A stretch of 64,000 bases of DNA, taken from contig CAWBFQ010000007.1 in assembly GCA_963788145.1 (NCBI GenBank), positions 806,001 to 870,000 of the forward strand, written 5' to 3'. Below, piece by piece: positions 1 through 8,997 of this stretch (position 1 is the stretch's first letter; the number at the start of each line of letters is the position of its first letter). The translations under genes and the position numbers were made by a program. A model generated the notes under the pieces. That model was not told the origin of the DNA. It ran no database searches and was given only the letters and a program-made list of their open reading frames with translations. This DNA is from UTCFX2 sp963788145 (GTDB lineage: Bacteria > Chloroflexota > Anaerolineae > Anaerolineales > UBA4823).

Positions 1-1
1 T

Positions 2-166
2 GGAGGTAAACCACGCGCCCTGGCTGTCAAATACACCGGCGCCAATTTCCTGGCAACCATCTGTGCGATCTGCAAGGCGCAACTGCCCGAATCGATGCGT
101 TACTGGGATGTTCCTGTACAAGTCGGCGGTGTGATAGACCTCTTTACAAAGGCGTTAATCCTATGA
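2..166 (+). CDS. C-terminal end of a CCG-domain Fe-S oxidoreductase (HdrD/DsrK-like), partial
   Basis: The window opens inside a gene. The last 54 residues are visible and end at TGA 164-166. They contain the motif ICAICKAQLPE followed by VQVGGVIDLFTKAL. This matches the end of cysteine-rich CCG domains found in heterodisulfide reductase HdrD, DsrK and related proteins, where the final CxxC helps bind a catalytic Fe-S centre. The rest of the protein lies upstream, so the exact subfamily cannot be set. It is followed 44 bases later by a small cytochrome c on the same strand and probably belongs to the same membrane redox complex. The family call is by motif; the complex membership is inferred. 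Confidence 0.6.
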   Translation, partial: GGKPRALAVKYTGANFLATICAICKAQLPESMRYWDVPVQVGGVIDLFTKALIL

Positions 167-210
167 TAAGCGAAAGCAGTACTACTCGTTTCGTCTGAGA
201 TGAGATTACC

Positions 211-543
211 ATGCGAAAGATTACCCTGATCCTTGTCGTACTCATATTGATCGCTCTGGTGGTGTTTTATTATCCACGACCGGTGGAAAAACCGATCAAA
301 GATGGCGAGGGACCGCTCGCCGTTTATATTGAACCGCGCTTTGCCGCTCCAGAGTATCATAGCCCGCTGGATTACTGGCAAACCCACCACATGGACATTG
401 TCAACCGGGGCGATATTGCTAAAACCGATTGCCTGTACTGTCATGAGCCAGAGCGGTCGTGCAATAACTGTCATAATTATGTTGGTATTGACAAAATTGT
501 GGATAGCATTGCGGGCGAAACAGTCACACAAACGATTCCGTGA
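211..543 (+). CDS. Small membrane-anchored diheme c-type cytochrome (DsrJ-like in size and context)
   Basis: This 110-residue protein has an uncleaved-looking N-terminal membrane helix (residues 5-21) and then a short exported domain. Two CxxCH heme c sites stand close together (CLYCH and CNNCH, about residues 74-88), after a histidine-rich stretch YWQTHHMD that could give distal ligands. DsrJ of DsrMKJOP complexes is a similarly small anchored cytochrome beside an HdrD-like protein, but it normally carries three hemes and I cannot show homology. The role inferred is electron transfer outside the membrane between the complex and periplasmic partners. It sits 10 bases upstream of the Rieske gene, so co-transcription is likely. 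Confidence 0.7.
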   Translation: MRKITLILVVLILIALVVFYYPRPVEKPIKDGEGPLAVYIEPRFAAPEYHSPLDYWQTHHMDIVNRGDIAKTDCLYCHEPERSCNNCHNYVGIDKIVDSIAGETVTQTIP

Positions 544-553
544 GAAATTAGCT

Positions 554-1021
554 ATGAGCGAAGAAAATGAAACCACAAAAACACCTGTGAAACCAGCATC
601 GTCTGTTTTTTCCTCTCGGCGGCAGTTCATCCAGCTTGGATTCGCGGCAGTGGGGGCGGCCTGGTTGGGAACGCTGGTCCAGGCTAAAATCTTCCCGGCC
701 CAGAGCAGCGTTCAGGAAGCTACACCGGTTGAATTTCCGCTGGCTGATCTGCCAGTTGGAGGCGTGAAAGGGCTGATCTATGGCGGGTCGCCCGTGTTGG
801 TGCTGCGCACACCTGAAAGCATCCGGGCATTCTCACTCATCTGCACTCACCTGGGGTGTATTGTGGAATGGCAGACGGATAGGCAAGAATTCTATTGTCC
901 CTGTCATGATGGCCGCTTTGACGAATTTGGTGAGGTGCTGGCCGGACCTCCGCCCGTTCCGCTGGAGCAGATCCCGGTACGCCAGGAAGGCGACAAGGTG
1001 ATTGTTGGTGAAATTGTATAA
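554..1021 (+). CDS. Tat-exported Rieske [2Fe-2S] protein
   Basis: A 155-residue protein with a Tat-type N-terminus (SRRQFIQLG followed by a hydrophobic helix, about residues 21-50) that would export and anchor it. The Rieske cluster motifs are complete: CTHLGC at about 97-102 and CPCHDG at about 116-121, giving the two Cys and two His ligands. Reading continues in frame upstream to 302, but ATG 554 is chosen because it sits 10 bases after the previous stop and gives a canonical Rieske length. There is no cytochrome b gene beside it, so it is not part of a normal bc1 operon. It more likely passes electrons within the adjacent molybdopterin/NrfD complex. Confidence 0.85.
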   Translation: MSEENETTKTPVKPASSVFSSRRQFIQLGFAAVGAAWLGTLVQAKIFPAQSSVQEATPVEFPLADLPVGGVKGLIYGGSPVLVLRTPESIRAFSLICTHLGCIVEWQTDRQEFYCPCHDGRFDEFGEVLAGPPPVPLEQIPVRQEGDKVIVGEIV

Positions 1022-1103
1022 AGCCGAAAGGAAATCGGGTCGACTGGAAGTCGGGCTGCGAAGTAGATTGAGTTGGTATCGAAAAGTAGAAAGAGAGTAG
1101 TGT

Positions 1104-1523
1104 ATGAAAAGAGCGGATGGCAAAACTATTTTCAGAAAACAACCATCGGGTATCGCCCTGACGCTGATTATCTTATTCATCGGATTAACGCTGGTATTGC
1201 TGCTCTATCCAGCCAGTGTGCAGGCGCTGCCCGAATATTCTGCCCAGACCGGCGAGCCATGCGCCACCTGTCATCTCAGTCCATCGGGTGGTGGGCCGCG
1301 CGGACCGCGCGGGCAGGCCTGGGTGGGCGCTGGCAAACCTGGCTTGGCGCCATCCCTGGCCGAATCGCTGGAATTATTAGGAATTGAGATGAAAGTGAAC
1401 CCGGAAGATTTCCAGGCTGGTGAGCAGGAGATCGAACCTGCCCAGCCGCTTCAGGTTCAACCAGAACACACGGCTGCCGCCGGAAAATTTCACAATTGGT
1501 TAAGTCGATTCGACGGGAACTAG
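1104..1523 (+). CDS. Exported monoheme c-type cytochrome
   Basis: A 139-residue protein with a membrane helix or signal at about residues 17-37 and one heme c site, CATCH, at about residue 53, inside the motif GEPCATCHLSPSGGGP. The region after the heme is rich in Gly and Pro and then Glu and Gln, with no second heme. It ends 4 bases before the start of the molybdopterin subunit, which indicates tight co-expression. It is probably a periplasmic electron carrier for that enzyme. I do not recognise a named family. Confidence 0.7.
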   Translation: MKRADGKTIFRKQPSGIALTLIILFIGLTLVLLLYPASVQALPEYSAQTGEPCATCHLSPSGGGPRGPRGQAWVGAGKPGLAPSLAESLELLGIEMKVNPEDFQAGEQEIEPAQPLQVQPEHTAAAGKFHNWLSRFDGN

Positions 1524-1527
1524 GTAG

Positions 1528-3993
1528 ATGGAAAACAAAGCGGATGAAAACCACTCCCAAAAGGAAAGCGTCAACAGGCGGGACTTCTTAAAGGTTGGAG
1601 CTACCGCAACTGCGGTTGGCGCGGCTGCCCTGGTCATTAAAGACGGTTTGATAGGATCTAAAGGTAAGCAAGAGATCCAGGGAAAGTTAGAAGAAAGCAT
1701 CGTAAAAACGACCTGCGCTTTTTGTCCATCAGGCTGTGGGTTGGATGTGCGGGTGGTAAACGGAAAAGCCGTAAAAGTCGAGGGCAATCCACTCCACCCA
1801 CTCAACCAGGGCGTCTGCTGCCTGAGGGCACAAGCCTCATTGGAGGCGCTGTACAGCCCCGAGCGCCTGGAGCACCCACGCATTCAATTGGGAGAGCGCG
1901 GCGGCGGAGATTGGAAAGAAATCTCCTGGGAAGAAGGATTAAGCCTGGTAACCAACAAGTTGAGCGAACTGCACCAAGCCGGGCAGACTCACCATGTGGC
2001 GCTGCTGCATGGACAATTGTATGGTCAAATGCGAGGGTTGGTCGAACGCTTTATGCAGGCTTATGGCTCACCGAATGTTATTTCGCAGGCCAGCCTGGCC
2101 GAACAGGCCTCCCGGCAGGCGATGTTTCTGACCCAGGGAATTAACGGTCTGCCGGTCTATGATTTGAATAACGCCAATTATGTGATGACCTTCGGCGGTA
2201 ATTTACTGGAGACCAACCGGAATGTGATCGGTTATCTGGGTTCAGCCGCATTCATGCGCCGCGGCCGCCCACAGCGCGGCAAATTGGTGTCTGTCCACCC
2301 GCGCCTCTCCTTGACCGGGGTTAAGGCCGATGAATGGATCCCGATCCGGCCGGGTACGTACGCAGCTTTAGCGTTGGGTATGGCTAATGTAATGATCAAC
2401 AGCCAATTATATGATGAAACATTTGTGCGCGACTTCACCTTTGGTTTTGAAGATTTCGAGGATGAAGCGGGAAATCCTCATATGGGTTTCAAGCGCCTGG
2501 TCCTGGAACAATATACCCTAGAACGGTCCGCAAAGATCACTGGCGTACCGACTGAGACCATCGCCCGGCTGGCAGGTGAATTCGCCACCAATCGTCCGGC
2601 TGTAGCGGTGATGCCAAATGAAATGGGCGAGTTAAACAGCGGCAACGGTCTGTATACAGCCATGGCCATACATTCCTTGAATGCCCTGGTGGGATCGATT
2701 GACGCTGCCGGGGGAGTTCTGGTGCAAAGGTTTGCAGAGATGGCGGAATGGCCAGCTTATACGCCCGATAAGACCAGCCTGGCTGGGCTGGCCCAGGGCC
2801 GGATCGATGGGGCAGGCTCGGATCCGATCCCACTGGCGGTATCTGCTTATCAGAACGTTGCTGAAAATATCTTAGATGAAAAGCCGTATCCAATCCAGGC
2901 GCTATTCTTGTTGGATGCAAACCCGGTATTTGAGCTGCCTGATGGCGGGAGATTTGCCGAGGCGTTGATGAAAACGCCATTTGTGGTGAGTTTCTCGTCC
3001 ACTCTTGATGAGAGCGCCGCCCATGCAGATTTGATCTTACCAGCCAGCGCCTTCCTGGAGAACTGGGGCGACCATCATCTGGAGGGAACTGGTTATGCTG
3101 GGCTTTCCCTGCGCAGGCCGGTTGTCGATCTGGTTCATGATAACCGCAATCCTGGAGACGTATTCTTGCAGCTGGCAAAGGCGCTGGGTGGTTCATTAGC
3201 CGAAGCGCTGCCCTGGCTGGATTATAAATCACTGATTCAATATCGCTATTCTGGGGCGCCATTGAATTGGGATAAATTAGAGACAAACGGCTGTTGGTCT
3301 GAAATGGTCTATTTCAATGCCGAACCAGGCAGTTCGGCATGGATGAACGTGGTCGGGCGTGATCGGTTGAATGTACCCAAAGATGGGCGTTTCGATATGT
3401 TCTCACGCGAGCTTTTTGCTCTATTCTCGAAAGCGTCTCAATCAGATGGGCTGAGGGACGCCACCGGCTTCACTGTCACAAGCCAGGAAAGCGACCTGGC
3501 GTGTCTGGCGCACTTTCATGCGCCCGCCAGCCTGGATGAGACTTCTCTTGATGGGAATGATGATGGCTGGGTGCAAGATTATCCCTTTTTACTGATTACA
3601 CAGCCATTGATCACGCATCCAATCGGATGGCAGGGGATTATCCCAAGCCTGCAGGAATGTATTGGATTGCAAGGACGCGTTAAGTGGTCAAGTTGGGTGG
3701 AAATCAACCCCGAATCGGCTAAAGCGCTGCACTTGAAAAATGGAGATATGGTCTGGGTCGAATCCATGCTTGGGCGAGTCCAGGCGCCAGTACGCCTGTA
3801 TCCTGGATTATGGCCAAACGCTGTTTTCATGCCCTTCGGTCAGGGTCATCTGACCCGGGTCAAATGGGGGCGAAACTCCCCCTCTCAGACCATAGTCGGC
3901 GTCAATCCAAACCAGCTTGATTTGAGCCAGGGTGAAGACCTGAGCGGTCAGGCTGTGACAAACCCGATCAGGGTGAGGGTTTATCGTGCGTAA
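1528..3993 (+). CDS. Molybdopterin oxidoreductase catalytic subunit (DMSO reductase family, PsrA/PhsA-type)
   Basis: An 821-residue catalytic subunit. It begins with a Tat signal (NRRDFLKVG, about residues 18-40), so the enzyme faces the periplasm. An N-terminal [4Fe-4S] site follows with spacing Cx2Cx3Cx26-28C (CAFCPSGCG, then GVCCLRAQ, about residues 62-100). The molybdopterin-binding core and the C-terminal beta-barrel dinucleotide domain (from about residue 680, with ITQPLITHP) are present. Substrates in this family range from polysulfide, thiosulfate and tetrathionate to arsenate, and the sequence alone does not decide. It is followed by the Fe-S and NrfD subunits, the usual A-B-C order. 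The Rieske and cytochrome genes beside it are not usual for Psr/Phs. Confidence 0.85.
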   Translation: MENKADENHSQKESVNRRDFLKVGATATAVGAAALVIKDGLIGSKGKQEIQGKLEESIVKTTCAFCPSGCGLDVRVVNGKAVKVEGNPLHPLNQGVCCLRAQASLEALYSPERLEHPRIQLGERGGGDWKEISWEEGLSLVTNKLSELHQAGQTHHVALLHGQLYGQMRGLVERFMQAYGSPNVISQASLAEQASRQAMFLTQGINGLPVYDLNNANYVMTFGGNLLETNRNVIGYLGSAAFMRRGRPQRGKLVSVHPRLSLTGVKADEWIPIRPGTYAALALGMANVMINSQLYDETFVRDFTFGFEDFEDEAGNPHMGFKRLVLEQYTLERSAKITGVPTETIARLAGEFATNRPAVAVMPNEMGELNSGNGLYTAMAIHSLNALVGSIDAAGGVLVQRFAEMAEWPAYTPDKTSLAGLAQGRIDGAGSDPIPLAVSAYQNVAENILDEKPYPIQALFLLDANPVFELPDGGRFAEALMKTPFVVSFSSTLDESAAHADLILPASAFLENWGDHHLEGTGYAGLSLRRPVVDLVHDNRNPGDVFLQLAKALGGSLAEALPWLDYKSLIQYRYSGAPLNWDKLETNGCWSEMVYFNAEPGSSAWMNVVGRDRLNVPKDGRFDMFSRELFALFSKASQSDGLRDATGFTVTSQESDLACLAHFHAPASLDETSLDGNDDGWVQDYPFLLITQPLITHPIGWQGIIPSLQECIGLQGRVKWSSWVEINPESAKALHLKNGDMVWVESMLGRVQAPVRLYPGLWPNAVFMPFGQGHLTRVKWGRNSPSQTIVGVNPNQLDLSQGEDLSGQAVTNPIRVRVYRA

Positions 3994-4099
3994 AGATAGG
4001 TGAGAGTGGTCAACCAGTCCATCAGGAAATCGGTCACTTAATCATCTGACTACCCGATTGCTTGATGGATTGATCCACGATCTTAATTAGGAGGTAGGT

Positions 4100-4786
4100 A
4101 TGCCCCGCTGGGGAATGGTCATCGACTTGGATAAATGCTTTGCTTGCCAGAGCTGCACAGTGGCCTGCCGAATGGAAAATAATACGCCGGTTGCTGGTCC
4201 AGCAGAAGCAGAGCTTGGTAGAGCGATCTTGTGGAATGAAGTGCTGCCCTTTATAGAAGGGGAATACCCGCATGTGGTGGTCACCTTGATCCCGCGCCCT
4301 TGTATGCATTGCGATTTTCCCCCCTGCACCTTTGTATGCCCGGTGCGAGCCACCTATAAAAATGAAGAAGGAATTGTGGTGGTGGATTACAACCGCTGCA
4401 TAGGCTGCCGGATGTGCACAGTTGCCTGTCCTTATACCATTCGCTACTTTAACTGGTATGAGCCGCAATGGCCTGAATCGTTGAAAGAGCACTTGAATCC
4501 CGACCCGGAGGTAGCGCCGCGCCCGAAAGGGGTGGTGGAGAAATGTACCTTTTGCATCCAAAGGCTGCGAAAAGCGCGCGAAGAAGCCGTTGTGAACGGG
4601 CGAACCTTCCAGGCAACCGATTACATCCCGGCTTGCGTGCAGACCTGCACCGGTCATGCCCGTTATTTCGGAGATCTGGATGACCCTAACAGCCTGGTCT
4701 CTAAATTAGCGCATAGCCCACGCGCCTTCCGACTGCTGGAAGAGCTGGGCACTGAACCAAAGGTTTATTATCTTAAACAAGGTTGA
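4100..4786 (+). CDS. Four-cluster [4Fe-4S] electron-transfer subunit (PsrB/DsrO/NrfC type)
   Basis: A 228-residue ferredoxin-like subunit with the four cysteine groups typical of the B subunit: CFACQSCTVAC (about 14-24), CMHCDFPPC (about 70-80), CIGCRMCTVAC (about 101-111), and CTFC (about 150) with a final CVQTC. It would move electrons between the molybdopterin subunit and the NrfD quinone subunit. There is no signal peptide, so export would be by hitch-hiking on the Tat signal of the catalytic subunit. The start is well supported by a strong AGGAGG ribosome site 5-6 bases upstream of ATG. It lies directly before the NrfD gene. Confidence 0.9.
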   Translation: MPRWGMVIDLDKCFACQSCTVACRMENNTPVAGPAEAELGRAILWNEVLPFIEGEYPHVVVTLIPRPCMHCDFPPCTFVCPVRATYKNEEGIVVVDYNRCIGCRMCTVACPYTIRYFNWYEPQWPESLKEHLNPDPEVAPRPKGVVEKCTFCIQRLRKAREEAVVNGRTFQATDYIPACVQTCTGHARYFGDLDDPNSLVSKLAHSPRAFRLLEELGTEPKVYYLKQG

Positions 4787-4795
4787 GTGTGAACC

Positions 4796-6181
4796 ATGCA
4801 TTCAGAGAATCAAGGTGTAGTCAACACCGAAAATCATTTTGAACATCGCCACGAAGCCATCATCCTGGCGCCCATCCGGAAACCTGGAATGGTTGACGGT
4901 TTGATCTGGCTCATCTTGGGGGGGCTAGTGCTGCTGGGCATCGGCCTTTGGGTTCGGCAATACGTCCTGGGTTTGGGCGTTACCGGTCTCAATCGGCCTG
5001 TTTATTGGGGCGTGTATATCACTGATTTTGTCTTCTTTATAGGGTTGGCTCACTCCGGCACTTTTATCTCTGCTATCTTGCGGATAGCCGGACAGGGGTG
5101 GCGTAAACCTCTCACTCGCGCCGCGGAAGCAATTACGCTCTTCAGCCTGCCTTTCGGCGTGGCTGCCATCCTGGCGGATATGGGCCGCCCGGAGCGGTTG
5201 CTGAATATTATTTTCTACGGGCGTTATCAATCGCCAATATTATGGGATTTTACGGCAGTAGGGCTATATTTTATCTCCAGCATCGTCTTCTTCTATCTTT
5301 CTCTGCTGCCGGATATCGCACTCGTGCGCGATAGGGTCATCAATATACCCAAATGGCAAAAACGCATGTATGAAATCTTAGCGCTGGGTTGGGCGGGTCA
5401 CCCTGAACAATTCCACCGATTGGAAAAGGTATTGGATGGAATGGCGATCTTTATGACCATGTTGGTGGTCACGGTGCATACCGTGGTTTCCTGGATGTTC
5501 GGTATGACTTTACAACCGGGCTGGCACACCGCGTTGATCGGGCCATTCTTCTTGCTTGGAGCTATTCTCTCGGGGACCGCCGCGGTGGTGATTGTACTTT
5601 CGATTTTGCGCAAGATCTATCACCTGGAATCCATCCTGACGGTCAACCTTTTTAATTCATTGCGCAAGCTACTGATCACTTTTACACTTGGTTGGATTTA
5701 TATGATCATTGCCGAATATCTGACTACCAGTTACGGAAATATGAAAGAGGAGATGGTGGTCACTATGGATAAGTTTGTTGGCACGTATGCGCTGATGTTC
5801 TGGGGGATGGTGATACTTGTCTTTGTCATCCCCCTGTTGGTCTTCATTTTCAAAGGGAAGAATAGTGTGGGTTGGATGGTGTTTGCATCGATACTGATAA
5901 ATATTGGGATGTGGATTGAGCGGTTTATTGTGATCATCCCAAGCGAGGTCAGCCCGCGCATATTGACGGTGATGGGACAAGGGGTTTACTTGCCAACATT
6001 TACTGAAGTGATGATCACCGTGGCTTTCTTTTCTGGATTGTTACTCCTGTATGTGGTGTTTACACGCTATTTTCCGATCATCCCGATTTGGGAAACCGCT
6101 GAGAGCGGGGTTGGTACAACCAACCCACCCGTTCACGTTGAAGCGCCGGTTACAAGCGAGCCAGCGCACGCACAAAATTAA
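4796..6181 (+). CDS. NrfD/PsrC-type integral membrane quinone-interacting subunit
   Basis: A 461-residue protein with about ten predicted hydrophobic helices, starting near residue 38 (GLIWLILGGLVLLGIGLW) and ending near residue 420, followed by a hydrophilic tail. This is the layout of the long NrfD/PsrC family, which binds and oxidises or reduces quinol in the membrane. It follows the Fe-S subunit by 9 bases and completes the A-B-C core of the complex. Family assignment rests on size, helix pattern, motifs such as GLAHSGTFISAILR, and position. The direction of electron flow cannot be read from the sequence. Confidence 0.85.
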   Translation: MHSENQGVVNTENHFEHRHEAIILAPIRKPGMVDGLIWLILGGLVLLGIGLWVRQYVLGLGVTGLNRPVYWGVYITDFVFFIGLAHSGTFISAILRIAGQGWRKPLTRAAEAITLFSLPFGVAAILADMGRPERLLNIIFYGRYQSPILWDFTAVGLYFISSIVFFYLSLLPDIALVRDRVINIPKWQKRMYEILALGWAGHPEQFHRLEKVLDGMAIFMTMLVVTVHTVVSWMFGMTLQPGWHTALIGPFFLLGAILSGTAAVVIVLSILRKIYHLESILTVNLFNSLRKLLITFTLGWIYMIIAEYLTTSYGNMKEEMVVTMDKFVGTYALMFWGMVILVFVIPLLVFIFKGKNSVGWMVFASILINIGMWIERFIVIIPSEVSPRILTVMGQGVYLPTFTEVMITVAFFSGLLLLYVVFTRYFPIIPIWETAESGVGTTNPPVHVEAPVTSEPAHAQN

Positions 6182-6201
6182 ATATCGCTGGAGATTACAG
6201 A

Positions 6202-6399
6202 ATGGACCTGGGACAACTTGGATACGCTTTTATCAATACTGCCGGGGTTGGTGGAATTGTCGTTTTGAGTGTTTACACAGGCGCGTTGTTGGTCTATTTT
6301 TTTCTGACGCGCTGGATTTTACGAGGGGCCCCGGCAGACAAGAAAGCCGGAACCAAATCACTGGTGGACAGCTCCGGAAAGACGAAGATAGAATCATGA
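6202..6399 (+). CDS. Small single-helix membrane protein of the redox complex
   Basis: A 65-residue protein with one long hydrophobic segment (about residues 12-40) and a basic, polar C-terminal tail. It starts 20 bases after the NrfD gene and its stop overlaps the next start as ATGA (6396-6399), so it is translationally coupled to the next gene. The size and placement suggest an accessory or assembly subunit. I do not recognise a family. Confidence 0.65.
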   Translation: MDLGQLGYAFINTAGVGGIVVLSVYTGALLVYFFLTRWILRGAPADKKAGTKSLVDSSGKTKIES

Positions 6400-8681
6400 A
6401 CAACGACCACCTGTCTAGGACTATTCTGCTTATTCTGGAAAATTTGAAAAATATGCTTATTCAGAAGGTCAGCCATCGTTTAATCCTTCTGTTTTTTGTT
6501 TTAGGATCGTTTCTGTTTATTTTTGGACCACCGGGAAAACCCAGTTTTGCTATGGAGTTAAACCAGATATCGCTGCCAATCGAGACAAATAGCAGGACTG
6601 AGTTTGAGCCATCGAATTATTGCGTGAGCTGCCATACAGCACAAGATGCAAGGCTGCTTGAGCCGACAGCCTGGCGTGGTGAGATTGAGCGGGAGGCGAC
6701 CAGTCCCTGCCCGGGTGCAACCCGGATCCATGAAGAAATTTATTATACTGAGCGCCTGATGTTGGCAATCGATCGCGGGCTGACTTCTATTGGCGGCGAG
6801 ACCAGGCTAAATACCACCACACTCGGCGCTTCCATTCTATCTCGGCAAACAGCGGCTGTTGAAGGTTATGCGCGGATATTGGATATGCCCGTCAACAGCC
6901 TGGATGCATTCGAATCCGAGACCCAGACGGCGCGCTACCAGATGGGAAAACTCTACAGCCAAATTAACGCGGTCTCTGATAATGATAAAAAGTTCAAGGG
7001 AACGCTGTTTGGCGTGCTGGTCACGCTGGTCGTGCTGGGTTCGCTGGCCTGGGGGATCTACAATATTCGTCAGATCAAAAGCCTCCAGTCGGCAGAAAAC
7101 CCGGCTTCTTTCAAGCGGTTCTCTGATTTCATCCGCCGTTTTTCGCCTGGATGGATCATCGTCTTGCTGGTGATCTTCGGCTTGTTTGTCTTGCCGCTCT
7201 TCCGCCCGGTCGTGGCAGAGGTCGAAAACCCAAGCGCTGAGGTACAAGCGATTAAAACTGTGCATGACACGGCTAAACGGCTTGCAATCGCTGCAGACCG
7301 GGCTAACAGCCGGGCCTGGATGTTCAGCAAGATCGGTATGACGGGATATTCATTCAATGGCGATACGATCGCCGGTGCGCAACAGGCCGAAAAAACCCTG
7401 GAAATCGCCCTGGAAGCCACTACGCAATCCAAAATGAATGGCCTGGCGCTTTGGGGGGAATCTGCGAATGTGCGCGAGGTCTCCGTAAGCGACCCGGCTC
7501 TGCTGGAGACCGCCGGTCTAATCGCGCACCAACTCGATGCATCCCGCTCACGAGCCTGGGCAATGGCGTTGATCGGTTCTGAGTGGGAAAAAGTAAACCC
7601 TGATCGCACGGAGATGATCTTCGCGGATGCGGTCACCGCAACGAATGGGGCGCAGGGAATTTATCGCGATCTTGATCTGCGCAGGATCGCAGTCGAATGG
7701 TCCGGGTTGAATAAGCAACGTGGAATCGATGTGGCAAATCAAATCACGGACCCGGCGATAAAAGCCTGGGGACTGATCGAGATCGCCCAACAGACTGGAG
7801 ATATGGAACCCTATGCCCTGGCGATTGAAGCAGCTCGGCAGGTCGAAGATCCAATCCAACGGGCGCATGCTCTGCAACAGATTGGCAGCTTAACGGGTGA
7901 TCGGGCATTATTTTCGGAAGCGCTTAAATCTTTGGAAGGGCAGGAAGGGGCAGCCCGAGCTTATGCATTGAGCGACCTGGCATCTGCATCAGGCGATTCG
8001 ACCCTGATCGATCAGATTGACCCAATATATCCCGCTGCGCAGGTCCTGGCGCTGTTCAACCAAGGGGATTATCAGCAAGCCTGGGAAACAGCTCAATCTA
8101 TTGATGATCCATATGAACAAGGACGAGCGCAGGCGGCTATCATTGCGGCATGGGCAGAGAACAATGACAGCGCGAGTTCGCCAGATTTTGGCGTTCTGGT
8201 GCAAGAAATCCAGATACCGGTATTGCGCGAGCGGGCTATGCGGGATGTCATACATAGGACAGGAGATGCGTCACTTGTTCAATTGGTGAGCATCGCCTAT
8301 TATCGGGTGCAGGCTTTAACCGCTCTTGGTCAATATGCTGCTGCCTGGGACGAAGCAGCCGCGCTGAAAGAGCCTTTTCCGCTCGTTGCGTTGGGCGCAG
8401 CGTGGGCAGAGGAAGATCCCGCCTCTGCGGCTCAGGTGCTGGATAACCTCAAGCGGGAAGCAGACAAAGCAATTGTACTTAGAGTTCTGGCAGAAGTAAC
8501 CGGCGACCCGGAAATCTTCAAGCGAGCGCTAGGGATGGCCCAGGCAGCCAGGGTGCGGAATGATGCACTGGCTCCAGCGCAGGCTTCATTGGAACTTTTC
8601 TGGATTGCCCTGTCGCCGGAGCAGGCCCAGGCGGCGTTGGATCAGGCATTTGAGATCACGGAGAGGATCTCGATCAAGTAA
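6396..8681 (+). CDS. Membrane-anchored protein with one heme c site and a C-terminal alpha-helical repeat domain
   Basis: A 761-residue protein I cannot name. It has an N-terminal hydrophobic segment (about residues 28-50), one heme c motif CVSCH at about 76-80, then two further membrane helices (about 205-227 and 250-275). The rest, about 460 residues, is a series of alpha-helical pairs rich in Ala, Leu, Glu and Gln, with repeating phrases such as AWGLIEIAQQTGD and ARAYALSDLASASGD. This looks like a TPR-like or HEAT-like solenoid. The frame is open back to 6051, but ATG 6396 overlaps the stop of the preceding small gene and is the sensible start. As the last gene of the redox operon it may dock the complex to another protein. 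Confidence 0.75.
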   Translation: MNNDHLSRTILLILENLKNMLIQKVSHRLILLFFVLGSFLFIFGPPGKPSFAMELNQISLPIETNSRTEFEPSNYCVSCHTAQDARLLEPTAWRGEIEREATSPCPGATRIHEEIYYTERLMLAIDRGLTSIGGETRLNTTTLGASILSRQTAAVEGYARILDMPVNSLDAFESETQTARYQMGKLYSQINAVSDNDKKFKGTLFGVLVTLVVLGSLAWGIYNIRQIKSLQSAENPASFKRFSDFIRRFSPGWIIVLLVIFGLFVLPLFRPVVAEVENPSAEVQAIKTVHDTAKRLAIAADRANSRAWMFSKIGMTGYSFNGDTIAGAQQAEKTLEIALEATTQSKMNGLALWGESANVREVSVSDPALLETAGLIAHQLDASRSRAWAMALIGSEWEKVNPDRTEMIFADAVTATNGAQGIYRDLDLRRIAVEWSGLNKQRGIDVANQITDPAIKAWGLIEIAQQTGDMEPYALAIEAARQVEDPIQRAHALQQIGSLTGDRALFSEALKSLEGQEGAARAYALSDLASASGDSTLIDQIDPIYPAAQVLALFNQGDYQQAWETAQSIDDPYEQGRAQAAIIAAWAENNDSASSPDFGVLVQEIQIPVLRERAMRDVIHRTGDASLVQLVSIAYYRVQALTALGQYAAAWDEAAALKEPFPLVALGAAWAEEDPASAAQVLDNLKREADKAIVLRVLAEVTGDPEIFKRALGMAQAARVRNDALAPAQASLELFWIALSPEQAQAALDQAFEITERISIK

Positions 8682-8796
8682 TGGATCAAATGAGATGAAA
8701 TTTTTGGGTTAATTAAAAGTGAAAACCCAATACCTGGGCGTACTGATGGCGGCAGCCCTCTTCTGGCTCAGAAAATAATTTTACGGAGGTAGACAT

Positions 8797-8997
8797 ATGT
8801 ATATCATTACGATTGATATTGAGAAATGCCAGGCATGTGGTGACTGCGTGGATACCTGTCCAAATGAGATTTTCGCCATCGCTGAAGAGGATGGTAAGAA
8901 ATATGCGATGGTTGCCGGGGATCCGGATGAGTGTATTGGCTGCCTGTCTTGCGAAGCTGCTTGCAATGAAGGAGCCATTACAGTCACAGAACTGTAA
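8797..8997 (+). CDS. Small 2[4Fe-4S] ferredoxin
   Basis: A 66-residue ferredoxin with two clusters: CQACGDCVDTCP (about residues 11-22) and CIGCLSCEAAC (about 47-57). A good GGAGGT ribosome site precedes ATG 8797. It is cytoplasmic. Its stop TAA overlaps the start of the CbiA-like gene (TAATG), so the two are coupled. It may supply electrons to a tetrapyrrole or sulfur-metabolism enzyme encoded elsewhere. Confidence 0.9.
   Translation: MYIITIDIEKCQACGDCVDTCPNEIFAIAEEDGKKYAMVAGDPDECIGCLSCEAACNEGAITVTEL

Noticed and set aside
302..553. Longer N-terminus of the Rieske protein
   Set aside because: The added 84 residues overlap the cytochrome gene in another frame and lie before the Tat signal.
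2537..3286. 249-residue reverse frame inside the Mo subunit gene
   Set aside because: Rich in Arg, Pro and Gln with no motif; the + strand frame is a clear enzyme.
6051..6395. Longer N-terminus of the heme-solenoid protein
   Set aside because: It overlaps the NrfD end and the small membrane gene; ATG 6396 is coupled to the previous stop.
8704..8740. TTGGGTT/AACCCAA inverted repeat after the redox operon as a terminator
   Set aside because: The stem is only 7-8 bases with a long loop and no T run after it.
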